From assembly GCA_021163155.1 (NCBI GenBank), contig JAGGXI010000098.1:1-41428 (forward strand): a stretch of DNA of 41,428 nucleotides, written 5' to 3'. Of the stretch, positions 33,977-41,152 are shown piece by piece. Origin of the DNA: Candidatus Aerophobota bacterium. Its GTDB lineage: Bacteria > Aerophobota > Aerophobia > Aerophobales > JAGGXI01. Positions within the stretch are counted from its first letter, which is position 1, and every line of letters begins with the position of its first letter. The translations under genes and the position numbers were made by a program. Under the pieces are notes generated by a model, which saw nothing but the letters and a program-made list of their open reading frames with translations, did not search any database and was not told where the DNA came from.

Positions 33977-34088
33977 ATGGGTGAATGAGATAATGAGTAA
34001 ATGAGTTGATTGCACAAACACTTTGACACTATTTCTTGCAACTCCTTCACCTCCCTCGTCTACCCATTCACTCATCCACCCATCTACC
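33974..34088. repeat. R4 inverted-repeat element, copy 2
   Basis: The left arm AATGGGTGAATGAGATAATG (and on) is mirrored by the right arm CTACCCATTCACTCATCCAC then CCATCTACC, around a 50-bp centre. The right arm is nearly the reverse complement of the left arm of copy 1 at 1438. It overlaps the queF stop codon. Confidence 0.6.
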
Positions 34089-34143
34089 AGAGTTATGACC
34101 GCTCAATAGAGAAATTTATCAAAACTTTTAAGGAGAGAGGACG

Positions 34144-34590
34144 ATGGTGGTAGTAAAAAGTAAACAATTTATTTACAAAAATGAATTAAGTTGGAAAAGT
34201 GAAAAAAAGGGATTGCTTGCTTCTAAGGATAAGCCTCCTTTAGAGGTAGCTTGTCCACCTGAGTTTGGAGGACATCCTGGAATCTGGTCACCGGAAGATT
34301 TGTTAGTTGCCTCAGTTAATATTTGCATAATGACTACGTTTTTGTATTACGCTAAAAATTGGGAACTTAAATTTTCAAGTTACCAAAGTTATGCTGAAGG
34401 AGTTGCAGAGATAGTAGAAAAAAAACTTGTGTTTTCTACTATAGAGATTAGACCTAAAATTTTAGTAACCTCTGATAGGGATATAAAAGAAGCAGAAAAA
34501 GTTTTAAGATTTTCTGAAAGAAATTGTCTTGTATCTAATTCCATAAAGTCTAAAATTATTTTAAAGCCAGAGATAAGAGTGAATTCCTAA
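34144..34590 (+). CDS. OsmC/Ohr family protein
   Basis: 148 residues. The OsmC-fold landmarks are HPGIWSPEDLLVASVNICIM (44-63), with the first reactive Cys (61), and SERNCLVSNSIK (124-135), with the second (Cys128). Helix and strand order fits the family, which dimerises and reduces organic or other peroxides through the Cys pair. PPEFGGHPG near 38-46 is the usual Gly-rich loop. It could serve oxygen or sulfur-stress defence; substrate is not predictable. GGAGAGAGG precedes the ATG. A NifX-like gene follows after 29 bases. Confidence 0.87.
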   Translation: MVVVKSKQFIYKNELSWKSEKKGLLASKDKPPLEVACPPEFGGHPGIWSPEDLLVASVNICIMTTFLYYAKNWELKFSSYQSYAEGVAEIVEKKLVFSTIEIRPKILVTSDRDIKEAEKVLRFSERNCLVSNSIKSKIILKPEIRVNS

Positions 34591-34619
34591 GAAAATAATA
34601 ATTAAAGGAGAAAAATAGA

Positions 34620-34994
34620 ATGAAAATAGCTATTTCAACTGATGGAGATTTTGTTTCAGCGCATTTTGGAAGATGTCCAGCCTTTACTCTCGTAGAAATT
34701 GAGGGAGATAAAGTAGTAAATAAAGAGGCAATCGCTAACCCTGGTCATCATCCTGGATTTTTACCCAACTTCTTAGCGGAAAGAGGGGTAGAGTATATTA
34801 TCTGTGGTGGTATGGGGCAGAGAGCTCAAGGTATGTTTGAGGAAAAACAGATTAAACCAATAGTGGGAGTACAGGGAAGAGTAGATGAGACTATCGATAA
34901 ACTGATTAGGGGTGAGCTTAAAGGCGGAGAGAGTCTGTGCCAGCCAGGAAGAGGCAAAGGATACGGTATTCCCAAGACTGAGATAGACGAATGA
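34620..34994 (+). CDS. small NifX-like (Fe-Mo cofactor biosynthesis domain) protein
   Basis: 124 residues, essentially only the NifX-like domain: MKIAISTDGDFVSAHFGRCP with the characteristic HFGR-CP metal-binding segment, ANPGHHPGFLPNFLAERGVE, YIICGGMGQRAQ, and GVQGRVDETIDKLIRGEL. Relatives bind Fe-S or Fe-Mo cluster precursors. It ends in a short Gly/Lys tail. It is closest in layout to the first domain of the 25111 protein but lacks the Gly/Met linker and coiled coil. An AAAGGAG site precedes it. Confidence 0.85.
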   Translation: MKIAISTDGDFVSAHFGRCPAFTLVEIEGDKVVNKEAIANPGHHPGFLPNFLAERGVEYIICGGMGQRAQGMFEEKQIKPIVGVQGRVDETIDKLIRGELKGGESLCQPGRGKGYGIPKTEIDE

Positions 34995-35048
34995 AATTAC
35001 TCTTTCCAATAACTATAGATAAACTCTGTGAATAGATGGGAAATATAA

Positions 35049-35342
35049 ATGGATTTCTCACAAATTAACAAAGCAAGAAAGCTTTTAGGTCTTTTGGAAG
35101 AGGCTACCTTAAAGGAGATAAAGCAAGCCTATAGAGAGATGGCTAAAAAATATCATCCTGATGGATATCCAGAATCAAGAAGAGAAGAGTGTAAAAATAT
35201 AATGATTCGGATAAACCAGGCTTATAAAACTCTTTTAGATTATATCAACTGTTACAAAATCTCTTTTAAAAGAGAAGAAGTAGAAAGAAATGACCCCGAA
35301 ATGGGGATAAAAAGATTTCGAGGCGATTGGCTAGGAAGATAA
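35049..35342 (+). CDS. J-domain co-chaperone, small
   Basis: 97 residues. The first 65 are a J domain: ARKLLGLLEEATLKEIKQAY, then REMAKKYHPD with the HPD motif at 36-38 that stimulates DnaK ATPase, then IRINQAYKTLLDYI. The Gly/Phe and zinc-finger regions of DnaJ are absent. By analogy with HscB, a stand-alone J protein near Fe-S scaffold genes may help cluster transfer, but HscB-type helices are not seen. A methyltransferase gene follows after 15 bases. Confidence 0.82.
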   Translation: MDFSQINKARKLLGLLEEATLKEIKQAYREMAKKYHPDGYPESRREECKNIMIRINQAYKTLLDYINCYKISFKREEVERNDPEMGIKRFRGDWLGR

Positions 35343-35357
35343 GAAGAGCAAAAAACT

Positions 35358-35984
35358 ATGAGTTTTAATCCAAATTTTTGGGAGAATGAAAAAATTGCCC
35401 AGAATTATGATAAGTGGTATGAGAGAGGAAAAGGAAAATATGCAGATAATATGGAAAAAGACTTATTTTTAAAACTAATTAATCCTTATAAAGGGCAAAC
35501 TCTTCTAGAGATAGGAAGCGGTACAGGCCATTTCTCTTTCTGGTTTCATAGTTTAAGGCTAAAAGTAGTTGGGGTAGATAGCTCTTCTGCTATGTTAAGA
35601 GTAGCCAAAGAGAAAACAAAAGATAACAAGATAAATTTTATCAAAGCAGAGGCTGAAGAATTACCTTTCTCCTCCAGGTCCTTTGATTTAGTAGCTTTAG
35701 TAGCTACTCTGGAGTTTGTAAACTCGCCCGAAAAAATCTTAAAAGAAGCATTCAGAGTAGCTAAGAAAAAAATATTTTTAGGGGTTTTGGCTAAATGGAG
35801 CTTTTTAGCTTTTAAACGCAAGATAAAAGCTTTATTTAAAAGTAGCGTTTATAAAGAAGCTAAATTCTATTCAGTGAAAGAACTCATTAAACTGGTAAAA
35901 AGGTACGCTCCTGAAAAGGCAAAAATTCAATATAAGAAGACCTTAAAAGGAGCTTTTATTGGACTGGCAGTTAATCTTAAATAA
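35358..35984 (+). CDS. class I SAM-dependent methyltransferase
   Basis: 208 residues. Motif I is LLEIGSGTGHFSFWF (49-63), with VVGVDSSSAMLRVA for the acidic ribose-binding end of strand 2, AEAEELPFSSRSFDLVALVA for motif II/III, and ATLEFVNSPEKILKEAFRVA. Ubiquinone/menaquinone-type or small-molecule methyltransferases share this layout. The substrate is unknown. The C-terminal 60 residues are Lys-rich and may bind an anionic partner. It ends 13 bases before R2 copy b. Confidence 0.85.
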   Translation: MSFNPNFWENEKIAQNYDKWYERGKGKYADNMEKDLFLKLINPYKGQTLLEIGSGTGHFSFWFHSLRLKVVGVDSSSAMLRVAKEKTKDNKINFIKAEAEELPFSSRSFDLVALVATLEFVNSPEKILKEAFRVAKKKIFLGVLAKWSFLAFKRKIKALFKSSVYKEAKFYSVKELIKLVKRYAPEKAKIQYKKTLKGAFIGLAVNLK

Positions 35985-35997
35985 GATAGAAATCATT

Positions 35998-36243
35998 TTG
36001 TAAGCTAACTTTTGCACAAAAAAATGGTAGCCGCGAGGCTCAGAGCCTGCGTAAAACAGCGCAACCTTACTTTACCGATCAATCTTGATATTGTAAGGAT
36101 AACTACAGCTTAAATGTGATATTTGTGATTTTGAAATTGATCTTTCCATTCTTTACATAGATCGTTGTTAATGCAAACATTACGGATTCCAAGATATTCT
36201 AAAAATCTAATAAGATGAGTTTCCTGCAAAAATTGATTGTAAA
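35998..36243. mobile_element. R2 MITE-like element, copy b
   Basis: 246 bp with degraded termini: the left TTGTAAGCTAACTTTTGC matches 15 of 18 to the R2 end, and the right is GCAAAAATTGATTGTAAA. Contents follow copy a: GGTAGCCGC, a GAGGCTCAGAGCCTGCG palindrome, a damaged second cassette, then the conserved segment with ACATAGATCGTTGTTAATGC. It keeps the GATATTCTAAAAATCTAATA stretch missing in copy a. The outward TTGACA is lost at both ends. It ends 21 bases before the NifU-like gene. Confidence 0.65.
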
Positions 36244-36264
36244 GAATATTAGGAGCAGAAAAAA

Positions 36265-36711
36265 ATGACGAATAATATAGATGAATTTGTTAATGAACTA
36301 CAAGAGAAAATTATAGAAGAAGCAAAAAAAGAGTATACGGATACAGTAATCGAGCACTGGACGAATCCAAAAAATCTCGGAAAGATAGAAAATGCAGATG
36401 CCTATGGAAGGGTAACTGGGCCTTGTGGAGATACTCTGGAGATATACCTTAAAATAAAAAGAGGAAAAATTATTGCTGCTAATTTTCTTACCGATGGATG
36501 CGGGCCATCCATCGCTTGCGGAAGTATGACTACAGAATTAGTTATAGGAAAATCCCTTGAAGAGGCACAAAAAATTACTCAAGAAGTTATCTTACAACAT
36601 TTAGGTAGTCTTCCAGAAGAGAGTCGTCATTGTGCTCTTTTAGCAGCAAATACCCTGCAGGAGGCATTAAAGAATCACAAAAAAATTAAAAAAAATGCAA
36701 AAGTTGATTAA
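36265..36711 (+). CDS. NifU/IscU-like Fe-S cluster scaffold
   Basis: 148 residues. The NifU N-terminal domain shows VIEHWTNPKNLGKIENADAY, GRVTGPCGDTLEIYLKI with Cys54, FLTDGCGPSIACGSMTTELV with Cys79 and Cys85, and HCALLAANTLQEAL with Cys123. IscU and NifU scaffolds assemble clusters on three Cys plus Asp; here TGPCGD, GCGPSIACGS and HC supply them. There is no cysteine desulfurase next to it. The C terminus is Lys-rich. It starts 21 bases after R2 copy b and converges on the DUF364 gene. Confidence 0.87.
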   Translation: MTNNIDEFVNELQEKIIEEAKKEYTDTVIEHWTNPKNLGKIENADAYGRVTGPCGDTLEIYLKIKRGKIIAANFLTDGCGPSIACGSMTTELVIGKSLEEAQKITQEVILQHLGSLPEESRHCALLAANTLQEALKNHKKIKKNAKVD

Positions 36712-36718
36712 CCTAAGT

Positions 36719-37447
36719 TTAAGTTGATAAAGGGCAAAACTGATTTAAATCTAATAATCCAGCTACTCCGGCAATAGTTACTCCATAAAAAATCACCGGT
36801 TTAGAGATTAAAAAATTTTCGATGCTACTATTTACCACGGTTGTTCCTGTTACTAAGGCTAAATCACACCACTTAAGATTTTCTTCTGTCTTATTGATAT
36901 CATCAATATGAACCCCAAACTTCTCCTTACCTATATTATCAGAATCTAAATCTGTTACCCTTACCTTAAAACTCTTTCCTAATGCTTCAACCATTCTTGG
37001 TTGAAACCCTACTATAGCTATCTTATGAAGATTACTAAACTTTTCTCTAATATATACAACTAACTTTTCACTGCATTCTCGTGGTTCCTGATTTTTACAG
37101 TGGACAGTCTTATCAGTTAATTTTAAATATCTCATCACTGCATTTAAAGTAGAGATAAATATCGCTCGTCTGAAGTTATTTTTAAGTTCCATTTTTACGA
37201 TATCGGTCAATTTTCCTTTGTAATTACCATACATATCCGTAAATGCCTGGCCAAAGGAATTTTTAAACTCTGCCTGCATAAGCCGCTCTTTTCCTTTAAC
37301 AAGAGGATAATCATCCTCTTCAGGATTTCCAATAGCTTCCTGAGAAGTAAGAGGTTTCGCCTTAACTATTACCTCTTCTTCTTCAAGACCATGCTCCTTT
37401 ATAATTTGTATAAATTTTTCCCTTATTTTAGAGTACATTTTAACCAT
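36719..37447 (-). CDS. DUF364 domain protein (putative heavy-metal chelation family)
   Basis: 242 residues. An N-terminal helical part precedes a DUF364 core: TDMYGNYKGKLTDIV, then the Rossmann-like KIAIVGFQPRMVEALGKSF, RVTDLDSDNIG, LKWCDLALVTGTTVVNSSIE and FLISKPVIFYGVTIAGVAGL. The family has been proposed to bind metals from structure and genomic context; no activity is established. A second Met (37438) is an alternative start; neither has a strong ribosome site. It converges on the NifU-like gene, eight bases apart. It lies downstream of the toxin-antitoxin pair. Confidence 0.78.
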   Translation of the reverse strand: MVKMYSKIREKFIQIIKEHGLEEEEVIVKAKPLTSQEAIGNPEEDDYPLVKGKERLMQAEFKNSFGQAFTDMYGNYKGKLTDIVKMELKNNFRRAIFISTLNAVMRYLKLTDKTVHCKNQEPRECSEKLVVYIREKFSNLHKIAIVGFQPRMVEALGKSFKVRVTDLDSDNIGKEKFGVHIDDINKTEENLKWCDLALVTGTTVVNSSIENFLISKPVIFYGVTIAGVAGLLDLNQFCPLST

Positions 37448-37468
37448 CCATCGCTTAATCTTTGGTTT

Positions 37469-37816
37469 TTAAAATTTCACCAGCCCCAAGGTGATTTGAA
37501 GAACTGTATTAAGAGCTTGTACTGTTTCTTTAGAAAGCTCTCCGAGTTTTTTCACCAGTCTTCTTTTGTCAATAGAGCGAATCTGGTTTGGTTGGATAAC
37601 TGAAGGTTTAGCAAGTCCTCCTTCTGGAGGCTTTATCAAAACTTCATCAAACTTAGGTTCAGCTCGACCAGTAATAGCGGCTACAATTACAATAGGGCTA
37701 TATTGATTAGCTACATCGTTAGAGATAATTACTGCCGGTCGGGCCTTTTTAATCTCTACTCCAATAGTAGGATCGAAACTAACTAAATATACTGGACCAC
37801 GTTTAGGATAGGCCAT
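37469..37816 (-). CDS. MazF/PemK-type endoribonuclease toxin
   Basis: 115 residues. MazF-fold signs: KRGPVYLVSFDPTIGVEIKK then ARPAVIISND (the conserved R-P-x-x-x-S-x-D), YSPIVIVAAITGR for the active-site strand with Thr and Arg, KPPEGGLAKPSVIQPNQIRS then IDKRRLVKKLG. Such toxins cut mRNA at short sequence motifs and stop translation. It is 50 bases downstream of the antitoxin gene and presumably shares its promoter. The ribosome site is weak, which would keep toxin below antitoxin. The antitoxin is RHH type rather than AbrB type. Confidence 0.9.
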   Translation of the reverse strand: MAYPKRGPVYLVSFDPTIGVEIKKARPAVIISNDVANQYSPIVIVAAITGRAEPKFDEVLIKPPEGGLAKPSVIQPNQIRSIDKRRLVKKLGELSKETVQALNTVLQITLGLVKF

Positions 37817-37866
37817 AATTATTAATAAAGAGAGCAGTTTCCCAAAAGCTCTGCCTTATAGAGAGT

Positions 37867-38130
37867 TTAAAATCTCTCTTCCTTTCCCAGTTTTTCCCAG
37901 AGTTCTCGCTCAATAGGTTCCCATTCTTGGGCAATAGTTAAGTCTTCCTTCGCCCGCTCTAAATAAGCCTGCTTCAACTTCTGCTTTAATCTTGTTCGCT
38001 CTAACCTACTAGCGTAGAGCTTTACTGCTTTGTTGATAAATTCGCTTCTACTATCTTTACTTACCCGGTTAATGAGCTCCAAAGTCTTCGGGGGAAGGGT
38101 AATATTGACTCTTTTTCGAGTTTTGTTCAT
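37867..38130 (-). CDS. ribbon-helix-helix antitoxin for the MazF-like toxin
   Basis: 87 residues. Residues 5-45 form a ribbon-helix-helix: RKRVNITLPPKTLELINRVS then SRSEFINKAVKLY. This domain binds DNA as a dimer and represses the operon. Residues 46-87 are charged and helical (QAYLERAKEDLTIAQEWEPI), the part that would wrap and block the toxin. GAGGAAG precedes the ATG. The promoter is at 38163-38191. Confidence 0.85.
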   Translation of the reverse strand: MNKTRKRVNITLPPKTLELINRVSKDSRSEFINKAVKLYASRLERTRLKQKLKQAYLERAKEDLTIAQEWEPIERELWEKLGKEERF

Positions 38131-38162
38131 GTTTTATCTTCCTCACTTTTTAAACTACTCTC

Positions 38163-38191
38163 ATTATACACACCGGCTATACATATGTCAA
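38163..38191 (-). promoter_or_regulatory. toxin-antitoxin promoter with possible RHH operator
   Basis: On the minus strand, TTGACA (38186-38191), exactly 17 bases, then TATAAT (38163-38168), a perfect consensus promoter. The start site is expected about 25 bases before the antitoxin ATG. The spacer holds repeated GTATA words 13 bases apart (TATAC at 38165 and 38178 on the plus strand), plausible binding sites for the RHH antitoxin. Confidence 0.7.
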
Positions 38192-38269
38192 CCCCTCTCC
38201 CTAAACGAGCATAGATGGAAGTCAACTACGCTTAGTTTATAAAATGATTCCCATTAATATCCCTTGCTT

Positions 38270-38395
38270 TTAAAATCTCATTCTTAAAGAAATTCTGTGT
38301 GCATTCCCCAGATCACCATAAGGAACATAAGCATAGTCAAGCTGAACCTTGCCTGTCTTAAAACTAGGTTGAAAACGAATTTGATTCAACTTTGC
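38270..38395 (-). pseudogene. relic of a PorV/UPF0164-like outer-membrane barrel, C-terminal end
   Basis: A 41-codon open fragment after an in-frame stop. It reads AKLNQIRFQPSFKTGKVQLD, then YAYVPYGDLGNAHRISLRMR ending in Phe. The DYAYVPYGDLGNAHRISL motif is typical of the last two beta strands of PorV/PorQ and UPF0164-type barrels. The rest of the gene (about 300 codons) is missing; the DUF3160 gene lies where it should be. Deletion or replacement is likely. Confidence 0.6.
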
Positions 38396-38424
38396 TCATG
38401 ATTTGATAAAGCAAAACCACCTAA

Positions 38425-40545
38425 CTATTCTCCTATAAAACTTGCCATCCAGCTTGGCTGAAGAGGACGTTCTTTTTTCTTTTGCATCTCCTGCCATTTT
38501 TCATCTGTCAGGCGGTCTTTCATGGGATGCTTGAATTCATAGTATGAAAAAACAGTACCACGGCATAATCTTTTGCCTTTACTATCCTCAACTATTACAT
38601 AGATATTAAAAGGGGAACCAACGCCTTCCTCAAGAACCTGTTTGGTATTAGGGTCGGTATGGACGTCGGCTATCAGATCTATCTTTTCATCAGTGCCAGA
38701 GGTTATCTTTTTCATAATTTCTGAGGGAAATTTCTTCATTGAAGCAAGATTAGCCCCGATATTCCAGATAAGCTTATACTCTTTGTTCGTTAATGTTTTT
38801 CCCATAAGCTCTTTTTCTGATATCCTCTTTAGTTTAGCTAAAAGATTTTCAAAGGCTCTTATTTTTTCTGATATCCCTTCAGGGGTAATACCGAGTACCT
38901 TAAGATTATTCCTGAGGTCTCCCATCATCTCTTCTATTCTCTCATAAACCTCGGGATATGGTTCAACATAACCATAGGTAAATTTTGGTTTTTGAGGCAT
39001 TCCTTTTACCATCATAGTGTAACTCTGCTTTGCATAAAGTATGGTATCATGCCTCAATTCAGTCCAGGAGCCAAGAGTAGTTTGGAGCTCTTTATCCATC
39101 CAGGCAATATTCTGCATAAATTCTGGTAGATTTTTGCTTTTACTCTCTTCAAGAAGTGGAAGCAGATTATAAAGCCAGTGCCAGTAAAGATTCTGTTTCC
39201 ATTCCTCCTCAGTTTTTGATGCAAATTCTTCCCTTAATTTATTTAGTTGTTCATAGTAGTATTCATACTGCGTATCTCCCTCTTTCTCAAGGATATCAAG
39301 AGCTCTTTTTGACTTAAGAGTAGCCATTATATCTAATCCACGAGGAAAAGCTCTCGCCGGTCCCACATTGGGAATAAACTCCATAGTGAAGGGTTTACCT
39401 TTTCCTTTATATTTTAGAATCTCTTTTTTCCCTTTTACTCCATAGACAAGTTCTTGAAACATATAGGAATCAGGAATAAATCTTTGATCAATGAATCTAA
39501 AACCCTTAGTTGAGGTACTAAACTCACCATCCTCAATAAATGCTGCACCAGAGAGAATTTTTGGCGGACGTAATTGCATCGCTTTTTGAATAAAATCTGT
39601 TAATTTAATTTTATCATTGTATTTATCAACGGTTCCTTCAGCTGGGAAAACCTCTTTAATGAGTTTAATGTAATCATCAACACATAAATCATCTGTTTTG
39701 CCCACAAAGTATACCGTTGGCTCATATAATTTTTTCCACAACCTGTAAGCTTCCTCATCTTTTAAAAGAGCATCTGTCATCAGGAGAGCCTGAAGGGTCA
39801 TTTTCCTACCATAGACTATAGCAGGCTCCTTTTTTCCTGGTTTTAGTTTGAAGTCAATCCGCCCATACCACATCAAAGCCTTAAAATATCTCTTAAACTT
39901 TTCATTCCGGGTGTAATGCCCTCTGGGAACATACTGGCTGTAATCCTCGTATACATAAGGAGTACTCATAAGATTCGGGTTTTCTACATAGGTTAAGAGT
40001 TCTCTAAATTTTAATCCTGTGTGAGCTTTTATATTGTTAATCTCTTTTCTTACTATATCTTCTAAATCAAAGTTAACTTCATATTCAGGATTGAACTCTT
40101 TTTTGGCTACCGCAAAAAAACCGATGTTTAATCTGGCCGCCTCCTTAACATCAGTGTCTTTAGCCTTATTGTACTGCTTAATAGATAAATCAAGCATTCT
40201 ATCGGTAAGCTTAACCGCTGTCCCATAAAGATTTTCTATCTCAAGAATCCGCAGAAGATAATCAAAGAATATATGAGATGTATGGAGAACAGCGTCTGTA
40301 GTAACGAATATTGGTTGGCTACTCTCTTTACATTCAGCATAGACATCGTTCATCTCATCTTTGTACCCAGGCGTAACCGCAAAACCGTTTTCTCTTAAAA
40401 GTTCTTTTGCCTCCTCTGAGAGATAAACACCTCCCAATCCTTCAAGAGAAAACTTTTCTCTTTCATTCGTTGCCGCATATCCTATAGAAATAATTTGGAA
40501 AAAAACAAATAAAGAAATACTTACGCATACGATAATCTTTTTCAT
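38425..40545 (-). CDS. DUF3160 family exported protein
   Basis: 706 residues. Residues 1-25 are a signal peptide (MKKIIVCVSISLFVFFQIIS, then GYAAT). The mature protein is alpha-helical and rich in Trp/Tyr/Asp. Recognisable family features are NGFAVTPGYKDEMNDVYAEC, the FVTTDAVLHTSHIFFDYLLR segment (79-98), AALNIGFFAVA-like helices, LVYGVKGKKEIL and YPEVYERIEEMM. Near the C terminus, IADVHTDPNTKQVLEEGVGS resembles the C-terminal DUF3160 strand, followed by RLCRGTVFSYYEF. Function is unknown; homologues are secreted. There is no Cys lipobox. The ATG at 40545 has a modest AAGAGG site. Confidence 0.82.
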   Translation of the reverse strand: MKKIIVCVSISLFVFFQIISIGYAATNEREKFSLEGLGGVYLSEEAKELLRENGFAVTPGYKDEMNDVYAECKESSQPIFVTTDAVLHTSHIFFDYLLRILEIENLYGTAVKLTDRMLDLSIKQYNKAKDTDVKEAARLNIGFFAVAKKEFNPEYEVNFDLEDIVRKEINNIKAHTGLKFRELLTYVENPNLMSTPYVYEDYSQYVPRGHYTRNEKFKRYFKALMWYGRIDFKLKPGKKEPAIVYGRKMTLQALLMTDALLKDEEAYRLWKKLYEPTVYFVGKTDDLCVDDYIKLIKEVFPAEGTVDKYNDKIKLTDFIQKAMQLRPPKILSGAAFIEDGEFSTSTKGFRFIDQRFIPDSYMFQELVYGVKGKKEILKYKGKGKPFTMEFIPNVGPARAFPRGLDIMATLKSKRALDILEKEGDTQYEYYYEQLNKLREEFASKTEEEWKQNLYWHWLYNLLPLLEESKSKNLPEFMQNIAWMDKELQTTLGSWTELRHDTILYAKQSYTMMVKGMPQKPKFTYGYVEPYPEVYERIEEMMGDLRNNLKVLGITPEGISEKIRAFENLLAKLKRISEKELMGKTLTNKEYKLIWNIGANLASMKKFPSEIMKKITSGTDEKIDLIADVHTDPNTKQVLEEGVGSPFNIYVIVEDSKGKRLCRGTVFSYYEFKHPMKDRLTDEKWQEMQKKKERPLQPSWMASFIGE

Positions 40546-40591
40546 TTTTTGGCCTCTTACACTTTTATATTTTTAAAGGAATATGATTATT

Positions 40592-40608
40592 TATCCCAGA
40601 TTCGGCAA
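40592..40608. repeat. solo R1 terminus
   Basis: TATCCCAGATTCGGCAA matches the left end of R1 copies A-C without the rest of the element. It is a likely deletion remnant 46 bases upstream of the DUF3160 gene. Confidence 0.45.
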
Positions 40609-40911
40609 ATTATCCCACTTTTTTTGCTCTTCTGGCTTACGTTAAACTCGGAGATAATATCCTTAAAGCATTTTATGTCTGGAAAATGTACAGGAAAATT
40701 CACAGGAAAGGTTTGGTTTTCCAAGTTTCCTGATAGCATTTTCTGATTTATATTGAAAGACTTCATCTGGTTCGTAGATAAAATAGCATGAAGAAGGATA
40801 GCATTCTAAATTTTTTGGTTCTCCGATCGTACATCCATATAAGATATTGCAGAACATCAACTTCGTTCTTTAGTTTGAAGGAAGAATATTATCATTTTCA
40901 GTATGTCTCCG

Positions 40912-41073
40912 TTACTCTACTCCGTTTTCTAAGAGGTGAGTAGCGAAATTGTGCCTTCGGGTATATATAAAGTTATGGATTTCGTGTACTAGTAAAACAC
41001 GACTATCGGTCATCTGCAACAAGTGTTCAGGGTATGTCAGGAAGGTGAGAAGCTCACGGTAGACTTCTTCTTT
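40912..41073 (-). pseudogene. scrap with tyrosine-recombinase-like motif
   Basis: A 53-codon open frame ends RRHNFATHLLENGVE. RHxFATHLLENG is the box II region (with catalytic Arg-His) of many tyrosine recombinases, but the preceding residues (YPEHLLQMTDSRVLLVHEIH) do not fit the fold and box III with the Tyr is missing. Chance resemblance is possible. Confidence 0.25.
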
Positions 41074-41152
41074 TCATAGCATTTGCAAGATTTGCTAATG
41101 TTCTTTCTATATTTTCTTTTTCTGCCTCGATTTGCCTGGATAAATTAGCCAT
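41054..41152 (-). pseudogene. truncated HEPN-type partner gene start
   Basis: 32 codons, MANLSRQIEAEKENIERTLA then NLANAMKRRS, ending in a stop. The sequence resembles the first helix of HEPN proteins paired with MNT nucleotidyltransferases; the family is about 130-150 residues, so most is lost. Its ATG overlaps the end of the upstream MNT fragment by eight bases, as in intact MNT-HEPN operons. Confidence 0.45.

Noticed and set aside
40663-40860. 65-residue Cys-rich minus-strand frame as a gene
   Set aside because: No recognisable family, a TTG start without ribosome site, and it sits in a region full of relics.
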